The translations under genes were made by a program, and so were the position numbers. DNA of 64,000 nucleotides. Origin: Megaleporinus macrocephalus (Eukaryota > Chordata > Actinopteri > Characiformes > Anostomidae). The DNA lies in contig CM038703.1 in NCBI GenBank assembly GCA_021613375.1, forward strand, positions 25,780,194 to 25,844,193, read 5' to 3'. The notes under the pieces were generated by a model that was given only the letters and a program-made list of their open reading frames with translations, made no database searches and was not told where the DNA came from. Positions 32,361 through 45,000 of the stretch are shown here, piece by piece (position 1 is the stretch's first letter; every line of letters starts with the position of its first letter).

Positions 32361-35330
32361 AGACAGCAAAATCCAAAACAAAAAAATGAAGCCTTTAAAT
32401 GTCTTGGGAAGGAAGAGATACCACAAGAGCAAACCATATTAAAAAATAGTGTAGGCGGCAATGCAGTAGGAAGCCATTATACTAAGGTGATAACAGGTTG
32501 AGGGGACTTCCATCTTAGAAGTGTCAAGTGTCTTGCCTAGAATGGTATAAGTTTTATACATTGGCAGGGGAACAAGATATAGGGTAAAACATTTATTAGC
32601 AATGGGCAAGACCATAGCACAATGAGATATGTACATGATGGCAACCATCATAAGTAGATTCTGTTTCTGGTTAGATTTTATGGAGCCTCTTTGTCCAGTA
32701 GACAAAGTAGTTAAAAAGTTTCCATTGGATTATACCATGCTTTCCACATAAAGACAATAAGCATTTTGAGTCCATTTACTGAGCTGTAACAAAGGATTAA
32801 GAAGTAGCTTGTATGGAATAAACTAACCTGAGCAGACTAAAGAGGAGATTTTAACAATCTCAGGAGTTTTAACTTGGTCATGATAGTCATTGTTAAGGGT
32901 TCTCTTTCACAGTCACATTCATTTCATTTTAAATCAAGAAAAGTTATGAGCTCCATAGTATATAAATCAAGGCCACATGGCTGGTCACAGACATAATGGA
33001 AGATTAAAACCTTTCCAGAAAAGATATGTCCGTTAGAATGAGTGAGAATAAATTAAATACATTATCGATAAAGACTACATATTATCTTTATCTGTATTTT
33101 TACAGTGTCTGGTGGGTTACAGTACATGATTACTATAATCTGTCAGCTCACAACAATTTATTGGTTTTATTGCCAAGAAGATAAAGGAGAGTCAGTTGGA
33201 AGTGCTTAATTTATGTTGTTCCTTTGTAAATCTATAGATCACTTGTCAGCTACCTCTGTTGCATTTTCAGAGTAGTTTGCTGAAAGGATTCCTAAAATGT
33301 AATGACAGAATGTCTTCTATGACAAACAGAGTCTCAATGCACTGCAGCCAGCTTCTTTTCCAGTACTGATTCAATGGTATCACCTTGGATACTGAGTGAT
33401 TGGGAAGATTGTTTTGAAGGAGATAGGGTTATATTATGGGATGGCTGTTTCTATATGTGGGATAGTTGGCAGCTGTTCTGGAGAGCCAGCCAAAGCTTAA
33501 TGGTGTCAATCTCGCCAGCCTTTTCCTCCTTCTAATGCCCAGCACACTGACCTCAAAGTGCTGCAGACGCTGGATTTAGCTAGCCCCCTGCTTGTGTCCA
33601 AGCCGAGGTCTGCAATGCAGAGAAAAAGGGAGAGAGAAAGAGAGGTATAAAAAGGGAGAGGAAAGGTTTTTCAACTAGGCAAAGACACCATTCAACAAAA
33701 CCCTCAGGCACCAAGAATTCTCCTCCAACGTTCATTACTGGAGCATCACTAAAGCCAAACGGCATTACCCGAAACAGTTATAGGCCGACAAGGACCACTT
33801 CAGAGGTACAGCCAAATTACACTCACAATTTGCTTCCCTTTCAAACTGTTTAGAGATATCTCCTCAGGGGACCTGCGGCTTGTGCTATTATAAACAGTTA
33901 TCAACACTAACATTTATGCTAACTCTTTATGGATAGTTCAAAAAGCTGATTCTAGCAAATGTGGTACTGATTTCATGAGTGTAAGAGTGTGAATGACTGC
34001 ATGTTATGGCTGCCCGCTTGTGTACATTTTGTTGAATTGTAGGTTATGGTGCCCGCATCACCGCATTGGCTGCTGATGTGATGAAAGTGACAGAAGGCAA
34101 GCAGCAGGGGAGGAGGCACGAGCAATGTTTGTTTAGACTGAAAGAGGGCTGAGGGTAAATAGGTGAGACAGAGTGTTTAACCTCTGCTTGGGCCGCTGGG
34201 CTTGAGAGGCAGCGCATCACATGGACGGCTGCTCCAATGTCAGGTTCGATGTGTAGTAAGCTTGGTTGACAGCATGGTCCTGGTGAATGGCAGGCATTTC
34301 TTTTTTAGCTTCCAAATGTGATCAACAAACTTAAGTATTTCACTCATTTTCACCTCAAAATATAGTTAGCAACTCCAGCAACAGCAAAACACTTCTTGCC
34401 AGTGCTGTTAGTGTTGGTAATGTGAACTGTTGCTTTAAGAATGAGATTAGCATAGAAAACCAAAGAAGCAAGAAAAATACAGAGTTACATACCAATGGCT
34501 AAACAACTCTTCCTCCAGAGCCCTGGGCTACGAGACTGGCTCAAAAAGAAATTATGCTTCTCTGTAATGGTCTTAATCTGAAATATTCTTTCTTCAACAT
34601 CAGCTCTTAAACTTAATCATGTGATATTTGACCCATATTCTTGCAGAAAAGTATAAACTTGCACACTCATTCATTTACACAGAATTTTGTACATTTTGTT
34701 TCTGATGCATGGAAAAAACTAATAAAACCTTGGAATGATGTAGAAAGCAAGATCAAGTGAATATTAATAAGTGAATTCTAGTTTAACTCTTTAATGACTT
34801 TGTTGTGATTCGCTTGGACTGTTGTGCCATTAACAAACTTTGCAGGTACACAAGTTTTAATCAAGTGCATTTAATGTTTGCATTCAGGAATTTGGTGAGA
34901 TGTTTATGGAAGTTTTGAAAAGGTACTTTACTAACCAGCTAGCCCTGGTTGTCTAATGTCGTATTAAAAGTGATGCTCAATTGGATTCAAGTCTTGGGAA
35001 TTATGGGGCCAAGTTGGAGGAAGTGGAAGTGGTCATAATTTGACTTGGCAGTGTATAATTTAACATATTCAATTTAAATAAATCATTTAAATGGAACAAT
35101 TACATTTTAGTCTAGGTAAACAAAATCTAGATTTTACATAAACTGAATTCCCCAAACACTTCAGATCACTTTTTGGGCCAGCCTGTGAAAAAGCAGCAGG
35201 ACAATAGTGAACCTGCAGCCACAAATGAAACAAAATGTAACCAAAATAAGGTTTAACCAGTAACAGAGATTTACAAATTGTGTACTGTTCCGTCAGCTCC
35301 CGAAGTATGATATGCAGTCAGCTGTAGACA
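32360..35330. other. Intergenic, nothing recognised
   Basis: About 3 kb without a recognisable exon or transposon. A GA-rich run lies near 33,610-33,660. Small open frames are not coherent with any family I know. Confidence 0.5.
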
Positions 35331-36240
35331 CAATTTTTGTAAATTTGCCTCTGTATATTACCACAATGATTTGAAATAAAGCAGTCAAGATCTAATTGAA
35401 GTTTAGAGTTTCAGCTTAAATTTAAGGTGTTATACATAGTTCCTCAATTTTCACAGGCTTAAGCATAATTGGATATTTGACTGATAAGCAGTTTTATGGT
35501 CAGGTGTGTCTGTAGTTAATACCAACTGTTGGGCATTTGGTAGCTGTACTTGTGAAGCCATAATATATGGTTCAAAGAGGTGTCCATGCAAGTATCCAGC
35601 CATCGTTAGGCTGAAAAATTAAAACAAACCTGTCAGATAAATGGTAGAAATTCTAGGAGTGGACAAATCAACAATTTGATACACTCTTAAAAAAGGAATG
35701 CACTGGCAAGCTGAGCAACACCAAAAGACCACTGGAGAATACTAAAGTGGATGAATTCTGAATTCTAGAAGAGGTTGGTGTATCATTGTCTACAATCAAG
35801 TGACACATTTATCAATGTAAGTACAGAGGGTTTATCTTAAGATGCAAACAACTGGTAACACCCAGGAACAGAAAGGCCAGATGAGACTTTGCTAGTCTGC
35901 CCAGTTGTGAAACAAGATTTTTTGCATTGAAGAAAACTTGATTAACTCAATGATGGGAAGAGAAGAGCATAGGGAAGAAAAGGAAGAACTCATTATCCAA
36001 AGCGTATCACATCATGTGCGAAACATGAACTTGGCCCAATTAAGCAGCAACTGAAGGAGACTGCAGTAAAGGCCGGGCAAAGCATTTCAGAGGAAGAAAC
36101 CCATGGGTTCCAGACTTTAGGCAGTCATTGACGGTAAAGAGTTTGCATTCAAGTATTAAATATAATCCTTGTGTTTATAATCATGTTAGTTTTCAATTAC
36201 ATTTGAATCTGTGAACATGGATGTATTATATTTGGGTTTT
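35330..36240 (+). mobile_element. Decayed Tc1-like transposon
   Basis: The plus strand carries segments typical of a fish Tc1 family: GCTGAGCAACACCAAAAGAC, GGAACAGAAAGGCCAGA, AGAGAAGAGCATAGGGAAG and AACTGAAGGAGACTGCAGTA. Translated pieces resemble Tc1 transposase (for example LEEVGVSLSTIK and FILRCKQLVTPRNRKA) but with many stops and a missing core. Boundaries are approximate. Confidence 0.6.
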
Positions 36241-37405
36241 TCCAGGAGACAAGGGGCACAATGAGACAGGAAGTAAGTGCAACTGATATGATTTATTAAA
36301 GTCGTTTAATGACTGAATGCCAGGAAACATGACACAACATAAAATAAACTAGGATAATAAAACAACACAAAACATAACAAAAAACCCAAGATAACTACAA
36401 AACAACTGGGAACTAGAAAACATAGGACAACTAGTAAGACAAGGGATATAGATGGGGGCATGGAACTAGATAAGGAGGGTGGTATTATGCATAGACAGAA
36501 CTCTGGACAAAGATAACAGGGGCAGATATACACATGACAACAAAGACTAGAACAAGGCAGAGACAGAACATGACCCAGGCACAGGAACTGGGACTTTTAG
36601 TGGTAACAGGAATAGGGACTGAGGCAGGTGCATAGTGTGTGTTAATATATTGTGGTAGTCTGGGAAAATAACCAGTGACCGGACAAGGAGAAGTGCATAC
36701 GTTTTAGGCTAAGTGGAGTCAAAGGACCAAGAGCAAGAAGGAATAGAGGAACAATTGGGAACATACAGAGGAGCACAGGTGCTGCACTGCTCTACTCGTG
36801 AAGCAATCTAAAAAAAGTTCTGAAGTGTGTGTAGGGGTGTGTAAGATTCTGAGCCACAGGCAAGGTGGTGGTGAACTCCCTAAGTGGAGGTATATTTTCT
36901 GTGACATATTCAACAACTGGATGATTAGAGAGCTCAGGAGTCAGCAGGTTGGGGTCATAGAACTCAGAAAGTGGTTGGTCAAAGACCTTGGGAGTGAGCA
37001 AAATGGGCAGCTTGGGACCATGGGGGTTCAGAGACTTAAAACTAGTGATATAAGAGACTCGAAGGTTGGCATAACAGTGTACTAAAGGGAATGTCAAGTC
37101 AATAGACTCTGGCAGGTAAGGGGACCTAAAGCCAAGTCAGATGACTTGGAGGCTAGCTCAGCAGGGGACTCATTCATGCCCTCCAGAGCACCGAGTAACA
37201 CTGTGAGACTAGGTCCCAGTTCTGTGCTCTCCAGAGCACTAGGTAGAACTGAGGAAGAAGATGGTGATTTATATAGGACCATAGGTGAACAACATGCTCA
37301 TTAGCTATGGACGCCACCACAGGGACAGCTGGCTCATGAACCATCAACCGCAGTGGTGGCAAGCTGCACAAACTGTAACTCTGCAGAGACATCCTTGGGT
37401 GTACC
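36240..37405. other. Unidentified A/G-rich, repeat-like region
   Basis: The plus strand is strongly A/G-rich and T-poor over more than 1 kb, with many AACA, GGAAC and CAGAG runs and a few open frames on the minus strand (37,282-37,094 and 37,097-36,792). The texture resembles decayed LTR or other repeat sequence in fish, but no protein domain is visible and I cannot name it. Confidence 0.35.
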
Positions 37406-37409
37406 TACA

Positions 37410-38410
37410 TTATATAGACAAAAGTGTTAGGACACATTTGTTAATCACTGAATTTAGGTGTTTCTTTACAATTCATTGTATAAAATCAAACATGTAAGGA
37501 TGGGTCATTTTAAAGAGTTGACTGAATTAGAGTGGTATTGTAATTTGTCAATGTTGCCACAACATTGAAATGAAATTCCATGAAATTTCTTCCATCCTAG
37601 ATATTCCACGGTTAACTGAGAGTGGACTCTGACTCAATAACTGCAGAGTTTCAAAGCTCATCTGGCATTAACATCAGCACAAAAACCTTGTGCTGGGAGC
37701 TTCACAGTATTGTTTTCTGTGGCCAAGCAGCTGCCACAAGTCTTACACCACCCAACACAATGCCAGATGGTGAGATGAAGTGGTGTAAAGTGCTGCCACT
37801 GGACTCTGGGGCAGTAAAAACATGTTCTGTGGAGAGATGAATCGGGCTTCTCTATCTGGCAGACTGAGACGAATGTGGGTTTGTCAAATGCCAGAAGAAT
37901 GTTACCTGCCTGACTGCATTGTGCCAACTGTACAATATGGTGGAGGAGAAATAATGCAATGGCTTATATTTCAAGGGTTGACACCCCCTAGTTCCAGTGA
38001 GAAGAAACTGTAATGCTTTGATATACCAAGACATCTTGGACAATTGTATGCTTCCATCTTTGTGGGAACAGTTTTGGGAAGGCCTTTTTTGCACAAAGCA
38101 AGGTCTAAAAACACATGGTTGGGTGAGTTTGGTGTGAAAGAACTTGACTTGCCCGCATGGAGCCCTGACCTAAATCTTATGAAACACTTCTGGGATGAAC
38201 TAGAACGAAGACTGCAAGCCAGGCCCTCTTGCCCAACATCAGTTTCTGAACTCACAAATGCTCTTCTGGATGAATGGGCAAAAATTCCCATAGACATCCT
38301 CAAAAAGCTTTCCCAGAGTAGAGGAAGCTGTTATAGCTACAAATGGGGTGACCAACTACATTATAATGTCTATGGATTTTGTAAAGCACACAGGACCTAA
38401 CTGCTACAGA
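37410..38410 (+). mobile_element. Decayed Tc1-like transposon
   Basis: Starts with a Tc1-type end (TATATAGACAAAAGTGTTAG at 37,411). Transposase pieces on the plus strand include SLSGRLRRMWVCQMPEE, IVPTVQYGGGEIMQWLIFQG and LPAWSPDLNLMKHFWDELER, carrying the usual W-S-P-D-L-N run with the second catalytic Asp region. Frames are broken several times. The expected matching right end is not found. Confidence 0.75.
38044..38400 (+). pseudogene. Tc1 transposase C-terminal fragment
   Basis: An open segment of 118 codons with FGVKELDLPAWSPDLNLMKH and FWDELERRLQARPS, the conserved C-terminal half of Tc1-like transposases including the final acidic residue in WDELE. The N-terminal DNA-binding domain is upstream in other frames. 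Not functional. Confidence 0.75.
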
Positions 38411-38439
38411 CAGAGTTTCAGCAGCCAGCTGCAATATTT

Positions 38440-38575
38440 TTGTTAAACCCCCTAAATTAAAGCTGAAAGTCTTTAGTTTAATCACATGACTGCACCATTT
38501 CAAGTCCGATATTGTGGTTTGTAGAGACAAAATTACAAAATACTGTCCAAATACTTATGGACTTGACCATAACTT
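38440..38575. mobile_element. Tc1-like terminal repeat of a second family
   Basis: Contains AATTAAAGCTGAAAGTCT, then ACTGTCCAAATACTTATGGAC near 38,542-38,562. This is the well-known outer end of another fish Tc1 family (CCATAAGTATTTGGACAGT in reverse). It directly follows the transposase remnant at 37,410-38,410, whose left end is of a different type. Confidence 0.6.
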
Positions 38576-38879
38576 TGTTCCTGTGCTTTATGGATGCCTG
38601 CAGCAAACAGTTTTTTGTATGAAATATGATAAACATCTTGAGAGGACCTAAATTAATCATGTGTTGTTAGCCTACAGGCCTATTCCCTTTGTAACATAAT
38701 ATCACGTCTGATATTTCATACTGCTGTCAATGTAGTAACTGAAAAATAATCCGTAGTATGTGGGTATTTGTGAAATGTATGGGATTAAAATTATTATTAT
38801 TCATGATTTTGACCTCAATATATAGCAATTGTCTGCACATTCCTGATCAATGGACATTTTATTGTTTAGGTGAAAATAA

Positions 38880-39392
38880 GTTAAAACAAAAATAAGGAGA
38901 TGGCGCTGAACTCTACACCGTCACTTTAGCCTCATTATTGCGCTCACTGCACTGTACTATTACTTTTGCACTACTCATTTCGCACATCTATCGTTGTAAT
39001 TGCCAAAAAATACAGTCCTTTCATATTGCACTATTTATATCTGTAGTTATTGCTTAACTGTTTCAACTTGTTCAACATATGCTGCTCTGTGCATTCTTGC
39101 ATTTCACTCCTTACTGTATATATGTATAGTAATTTATATTCTATTTTATATACCACCCCTTTATCTCACATTGTGTGTACACCTAAATTCTATATATTTA
39201 TTTATATACCACCACATGTACAATAACCTCAAATTGTTAGTCGTTTCTGTTTTGCACTTTATGTAAATAATAATGTATTTTGCACTTCTGGTTGGATGCT
39301 AACTGCATTTCATTAGCTTTGTACCTGTACTCTGCACAATGACAATAAAGTTGAATCTAATCTAATCTAATCTAATCTAATCTAATCTAATA
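38880..39392 (+). mobile_element. LINE 3' end with TCTAA tandem tail
   Basis: A GC-moderate start (GGAGATGGCGCTGAAC) with TTGCACTACTC is followed by the 3' end CTCTGCACAATGACAATAAA and about seven TCTAA/TAATC units (39,354-39,392). The ATGACAATAAA plus short tandem tail is typical of L2/CR1-like fish LINEs. No coding part is present. Confidence 0.65.
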
Positions 39393-39395
39393 TGT

Positions 39396-40336
39396 TATTG
39401 TCCCAAAACATTCAATTGTTAGAAATTGCACGCTATAATTTGCAGGAAAATGGCAGTTGTTTATTGTAGAAGATTATTATTACTAAGGAAGCCGATAAAA
39501 ATATAATTTCAATTGTTTATACATGTTTTTGTTATTTCTGTTCTATGCTGTGTCCCAACATTTTTAGAAATGGACAAGTAGCAGATTTATGGAAGGAAGT
39601 TTCCAGATATCTTCATTTTGTAAATATGCCCATATACTACAAACTGTAGGTCAAGCTTTAGCCAAAGAGGAATGTAGTTCTGGCGTGGAAGATGTTTTTT
39701 GTGCCTTAACATGGGCCAGTGGGAGTGGAGGGGCTTATTGGAGGCCATTCTACCTACGCTTTACTATTGTCCTCTCTCCCCAGATCTATATTTGTGCATT
39801 CATCACAGCATGCTGGCTATATACTGCACATGATGGATCTCCTCTGCTAGCTTCCACTGTGAGTTATGGTGCCCTCCACCTATTCCTCTGCCCCCCTCTC
39901 TATCTCACTCACTCATTAGCTCACTCATATACACATGCATGCACACTTCCCTGTGGTCAGGTTTCCTCTGGCCTTGCTGAGCTGGCTGTACCTGCAGTGA
40001 CTTTGACAAAGTGTGTCTGTGTGTGTGCTTATGCTATTGTATAGAGAGAGGGGGGGGCAGTGGAATGTAGTTGTGTGAATCCTGTATTCTATGTCTAAAC
40101 TAGATGTGTTTTTATCAGCTCATAGATCTAATCTTATTTAAAGTACAACAGTGACCCTCATCATGCATGCTTGTATGAAGTCTGCTGCTCTTCTGTTTGG
40201 CATTATCTGTAAGCAGGGATGCCACTATTGATTATATTAGCATTTTTATAATAATAAACAAAATTCCCAAAAACTTTAATGGCAAAAGATGTATAAGGGA
40301 GCTTCTAAAATATAACAGGGAAGAAAATGCATGTTG
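39396..40336. other. No gene or repeat recognised
   Basis: Includes a 151-codon plus-strand open frame (39,589-40,044). It has no recognisable domain and ends in TG-rich simple sequence. I treat it as non-coding. Confidence 0.45.
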
Positions 40337-40341
40337 GTGGG

Positions 40342-40601
40342 TGTCACGGTGTAGCTGGGGCGAGGAAAGGACTGATTTAATATTGAAACAAACGGAGTAC
40401 ACAACAACAGGACAATAACAATGAGCGACCAAGACAGACTGCAAACACAGGGTATAGATACAGAGAGTAACAAGAGGGAACAGGTGACACAACTCAGGAC
40501 CGAAGGAAAACAGGTGTGACGGGCGGGGCCAGGGAGCACGTGACAAAACAGAAACACATGGACGGGACGTAAACAAGGGCACATGGACGGGAGGCGTGAC
40601 A
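40342..40601. mobile_element. Probable solo LTR with 5-bp target duplication
   Basis: A 260-bp unit beginning TGTCACGG and ending GCGTGACA, so it has the TG...CA ends of long terminal repeats and short inverted ends. It is flanked by a perfect GTGGG duplication at 40,337-40,341 and 40,602-40,606. There is no internal coding region and no second LTR nearby, so recombination to a solo LTR is likely. A small non-autonomous TRIM-type element is the alternative. Confidence 0.65.
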
Positions 40602-41055
40602 GTGGGTTTGTTCACCAGTTTTGTACTGTAGAAGAGAATAGTAGAAAAATAATGTAACAGATCGTTATAGATTTGTTGTATCATTCAATGATTAATAATA
40701 AAGTATTCATGACAGTATTATCTGTGAGTATGTGCACCTGTGTGTCAGTGTCTCCCCTATACATCTTTATAAGTCATGTTCACCGCTGCATACCTAGATG
40801 CTTTACTTTGCCTTGACACCATTGCCCTATCTATCCTATCTCTCCCTCTTTCTTTTCCTCCCTGTCTCGTTCCACCCTTCAGCCCACCCTACTCACATTG
40901 TTGTTCCCTTTTTGCATTGCCCCTTTCTCATATAGCCCCGCCCCCCACCCCACCCACAAATACTCATGCATTGATAGTAGAGAGTATGCGACTAGCATGC
41001 TGAAGTGCTAATCACCATTCTACACAAGCAAGGCCCTGGGCTGAGACGTAATGTT

Positions 41056-41086
41056 AATTCTTTCTTTCTCTCTCTCTCTTTCTGTG
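41056..41086. repeat. CT-rich microsatellite
   Basis: TTCTTTCTTTCTCTCTCTCT-type run in otherwise unremarkable sequence. Confidence 0.8.
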
Positions 41087-41619
41087 AACTGAGGGACCAC
41101 ACAGACAGCTTTGCGAGAGAAAATACTGAAAGAATTCAATGAGGCTAAAGCACACGCACACATGCAGATGGGGGTTTATGCCGCATCCACCGGGAAGTTG
41201 TACAGTTTTGTGTCAAGTTCAGATTGTGTTCAGAACAATGTGGGCATGTGCGTAAGAGAGGAAGTGAGGAGGAAAGGAACAGGTGATATTTGTGTACAGT
41301 GGGTTTTAGTGGGACTACTATAATGATGTCATATATGTCTGGTTTGGTTTATAGTTTTGATTTAGATTATTTTAAAGAGAGCAGTCAAGTTTTAGTATGA
41401 TAGAGGAAGTAACTGACAGACATGTCACTGCAGATTATTTTGCCTACATGTATATGCAAGAGTTTTTTTTGCACAGACCATATGGGCTTGTGGATATTTT
41501 CACTTAGAAAGTCAACAATAATTTAACCAGTGGTGCCTAAACTTGTATTTATTTCTGCAAAAATCAAAGAAGGTTGAGCTTTTAGAACCTCAGCAGATTA
41601 AAAAAGACTGCAATAAATG

Positions 41620-41710
41620 CACTCTCTGGACACTTTATTAGGTACATACACTCATCGATAATTTAAAAAGGTCCACTTAACAGATTTACTTGGTAGATTG
41701 CAGACTGCAG
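41620..41710. repeat. Short MITE-like fragment
   Basis: Contains GGACACTTTATTAGGTACAT, a sequence found at the ends of a common fish MITE. Only one end is clear. Assignment from memory. Confidence 0.35.
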
Positions 41711-41924
41711 ACAATCTGTTTCAATACATAATCTTTTTTTTTTTTTAAATGGTTGGAGAGGATAGCTCATCTTTTGCTGCACAGCTTGTGTTGGTCATCC
41801 TTTGGTCCTTCATCTGTGTTCAGTTTCTGGCCGCAGGATGTTACAGGTTGAATATTTGGTGCCAAGATGCTGGCTGGTGCCCTTTTCTGGTGCCCTACCC
41901 CTCAAGTGTTCTTAAACCATACAC

Positions 41925-42085
41925 ACTAACATGCTATTGCCATGTCTGCAGTGCCGAGAATGATCCACCACCCAGATAATACCTGCTCTGTGGTGGTCCT
42001 GACCATTGATAAATAGGGTATAGGAGAATAACACATTATGCAGAGAAACAGATGGACTACAATCTGTAATTGTAAAACTACATTT
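41925..42085. mobile_element. Fragment of the palindromic DNA element
   Basis: Matches 9,594-9,765 of this window over most of its length: shared blocks include GAATGATCCACCACCCA, TACCTGCTCTGTG, GGTCCTGA(C/T)CATTGA and AGATGGACTACA. It is one arm only, diverged from the copy at 8,976. Confidence 0.7.
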
Positions 42086-42089
42086 CCAC

Positions 42090-45000
42090 TGTACATCAGT
42101 CTATTGCAGATGAGCTTGAGCCCAGAGAAGTAGAGATTTTTAAATGCAGGTCAGAGTGGATGTACCAGTCACTGATTTCTGTTTTTATTTGCATTTTTAT
42201 TCATGTAGCAACTTTTTTACAACTGAAGTTTATATGTTTTAGTCAATAAGATTAATCAAAGTCTCTTTTTGTTTCAAAATACCAGCATGTGGCCAGGAAG
42301 AAATACTGAGAGTATAGCTAGTTTTTTGTAGTTTTCATTTTATGTCTAGCTGGTCAGCTTTTGTATCTTGTTATGGCAAATAAATGTGTAATGAGTAAAA
42401 TGAAGAAGATGAAAATACCTGGATTTTAGAAGTTTGAACGCAGTGCTTAACTATGTTTAAACGTTAGCTGTAACATAGAAGAAAGCTGTTAGCGATTCTA
42501 TGACATAATTGGGTTTGCTGTCAGATGTTTGAAACAAGGGAGAAAAGCTTTTGCATGTGTGTGTGTTAAGAGTTGTACAACTTTTTAAATACTTTTTACT
42601 ATTTGACTGGTCATCCAAAAAAAATCAGTATTTTGTTTATAGCTTGCTAACATGGTTTGGGACAATACATGCTGGGGTTTAAGGTGTGAGACTGTAGAGT
42701 CTGTCTAGAGACTGTTTTTATGTATTTCTTGATGATTTAGCCTCCAGCTCTCTGCCCACGGAAGTACCCAGACCGCCTGATTCGACCTGCACGTTAAAAA
42801 ATGCCCAGTTCTCAGAAATTCATTCTCATTTACACTGGCTCTGGTCAGTACATTGTCTGTCAGTGAACAAATGTTTACTTTTTAAGTGCTAGCGAATGCT
42901 AGTTTTCTGTTTAGATATGGTAATTGGAGCGTACATTAAATATGTTTGACTACATCATAGTGTTTATGAAAACTTTCTTTAACTTTCCATACAGTTAAAT
43001 TACATATTGGCCCAATGACGTGCTGCTATGCATCTAACACTATGTTTAACAACTGATAATGGCATCCAAATTGTCAAAGATTGCTCATCACCCAGGATTA
43101 TTGCATTCCATTATTTAGGTGTCCATAGTTTGTGTTTTATAAACCACTTCATGTGAGTTTTATGTTGATTTTGAAAATAATCATGCACACATGGTAGCTT
43201 TCCCATACACTTGAGTAAAAGGAATTTTGTGTCCTGTGTCTACATTTCAAAATTCATTAGGCTGCTAATCTATCCTACCAGTTATATATATCTATTTGCT
43301 GTGATTAGCTTATATTATGTACAAACATTTATTGATTTGCTATCATTAGCCTATTTAGGTGATAATCATTTTAGAACTGTGTGTGCACAGACATTCATTT
43401 ATACCACATATATAAAGAAAAAAATGGGTAATACTGGTAATATGGGCCTCAAGCCACCACTGTATGCCTAAAATGGCCTTTGGCCTTTCTGTTTACGGAC
43501 ACCCCAAAGAATTACTAATCCAGGTCAGCTAACAAATGGCAATTACAAATGGAAATTACAGGTTGTACTATACCCAAAAGGTATCTCAATGATACCTGAG
43601 AGACAGCCTTAAAAATGTTAAGCAGAACCTTTAGTGGGGCAAGACTAGCAGAGCTAGCAGAAAGCAGTGGAACATGCTGCAAAGTCAAACCAGAAGCAGG
43701 TGGTTATCTGTTTTTAGAACAGAGCACTGGTACAAGTCATTTTTCAGCATTTTTTATTTTACCTTATTCATTTATTTCTTTATTTAAGCATTTAATCAAC
43801 AATTTTCTAGTTTAACTACTCCAAAAAATAGCACAGAATACCGAATATATATACATACATACACACACACACACACACTTTTTTTTTTTTTTACAATTTT
43901 GGACACAACCCTGGAAGTAAAGTATCCCCAGTAGGCCAATTAACATCACCAGTCTACCCATTCTGATTGGCAGCTCTGTACTATATCTTGTTAAAAAAAA
44001 TGATATATGATACATGAGACAAGAGAACATTTTCAGTGTTTACACACTACACAAAACCTTTTATTTTGTGGGTTTCAACCTTCCCTGTCATTCAAAAACA
44101 AAACATTACGTATAATTTTGCCATCCCTATTGTTTTACTATGCATTTAATAAATGTAAAGAAACTGCTTATTTTGGACTTTAATCTCAGACATTGATTGG
44201 AAAAGATTGTGGCTACTTATTTAAACATTTTGTATTCTCACCAAGAGCAGAAAAATATTTCAAAATTATTCATAAAATATACCTCTGTAATTCTCTTAGA
44301 TGAAAATGTACAGATATCTGTGATTCAAAAAGTGAATCAGCGGTTGACTTGTGTTATGATTATATCTCTCTTTCTTTTTTTTGTTACTGACTTAAGTTTA
44401 TTTCTTTGCTGTAAATCAGAGTCATAGTTTTAATATGAAACTCTTATTTTCAACACATTCAGAAAAAAAAAGTTTTCTATTTCAAAAGTTTAACATGAAA
44501 ATGGAGTATCGGATTACATTCTTTAAAATGCTAAATAATAATAAGAGATATACATTCCTTAAATATCCAGAGCTTTGTAACATATTCTGAATTTAGAAAT
44601 AGCTGGTATTTGTTTCATGTTATTAGAATTTGGTGACTACTATAATTATTTATTTATTAGTTTATTGTATTTCATTTAGTGAATTAATTTTAGTTTATTT
44701 TGCTGCAATTTTTATTTGCCCTGTTACTCAGAATAATGTTGGGAACGGGTTAAGAATAAATGCATGAATTAAAAATTTTTTTAGCCCACTGTGCTCTCCT
44801 AATCTCATTTTTTTCTCTCATCTATGCTAATCCTAAATTAACACACAGCCATGTACTACTTCACATCAATAACTTCCTGCTGGGTAGCTGCATAGGGTGA
44901 TGTCTTTCTCTCCCACAGAGAGAACTGACACTGCCCAATGAAAACGAATAGATTGAGCTCATACTATTGATTTTGGCAGGTTTTTCCATTAAATTTCCAT

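Noticed and set aside
34960..35060. Tc1-like phrases such as GCTCAATTGGATTCAAGTC
   Set aside because: Too short and diverged to separate from chance or to define an element.
39589..40044. 151-codon plus-strand open frame
   Set aside because: No recognisable domain, ends in TG-rich simple repeat, no splice or promoter context; likely chance.
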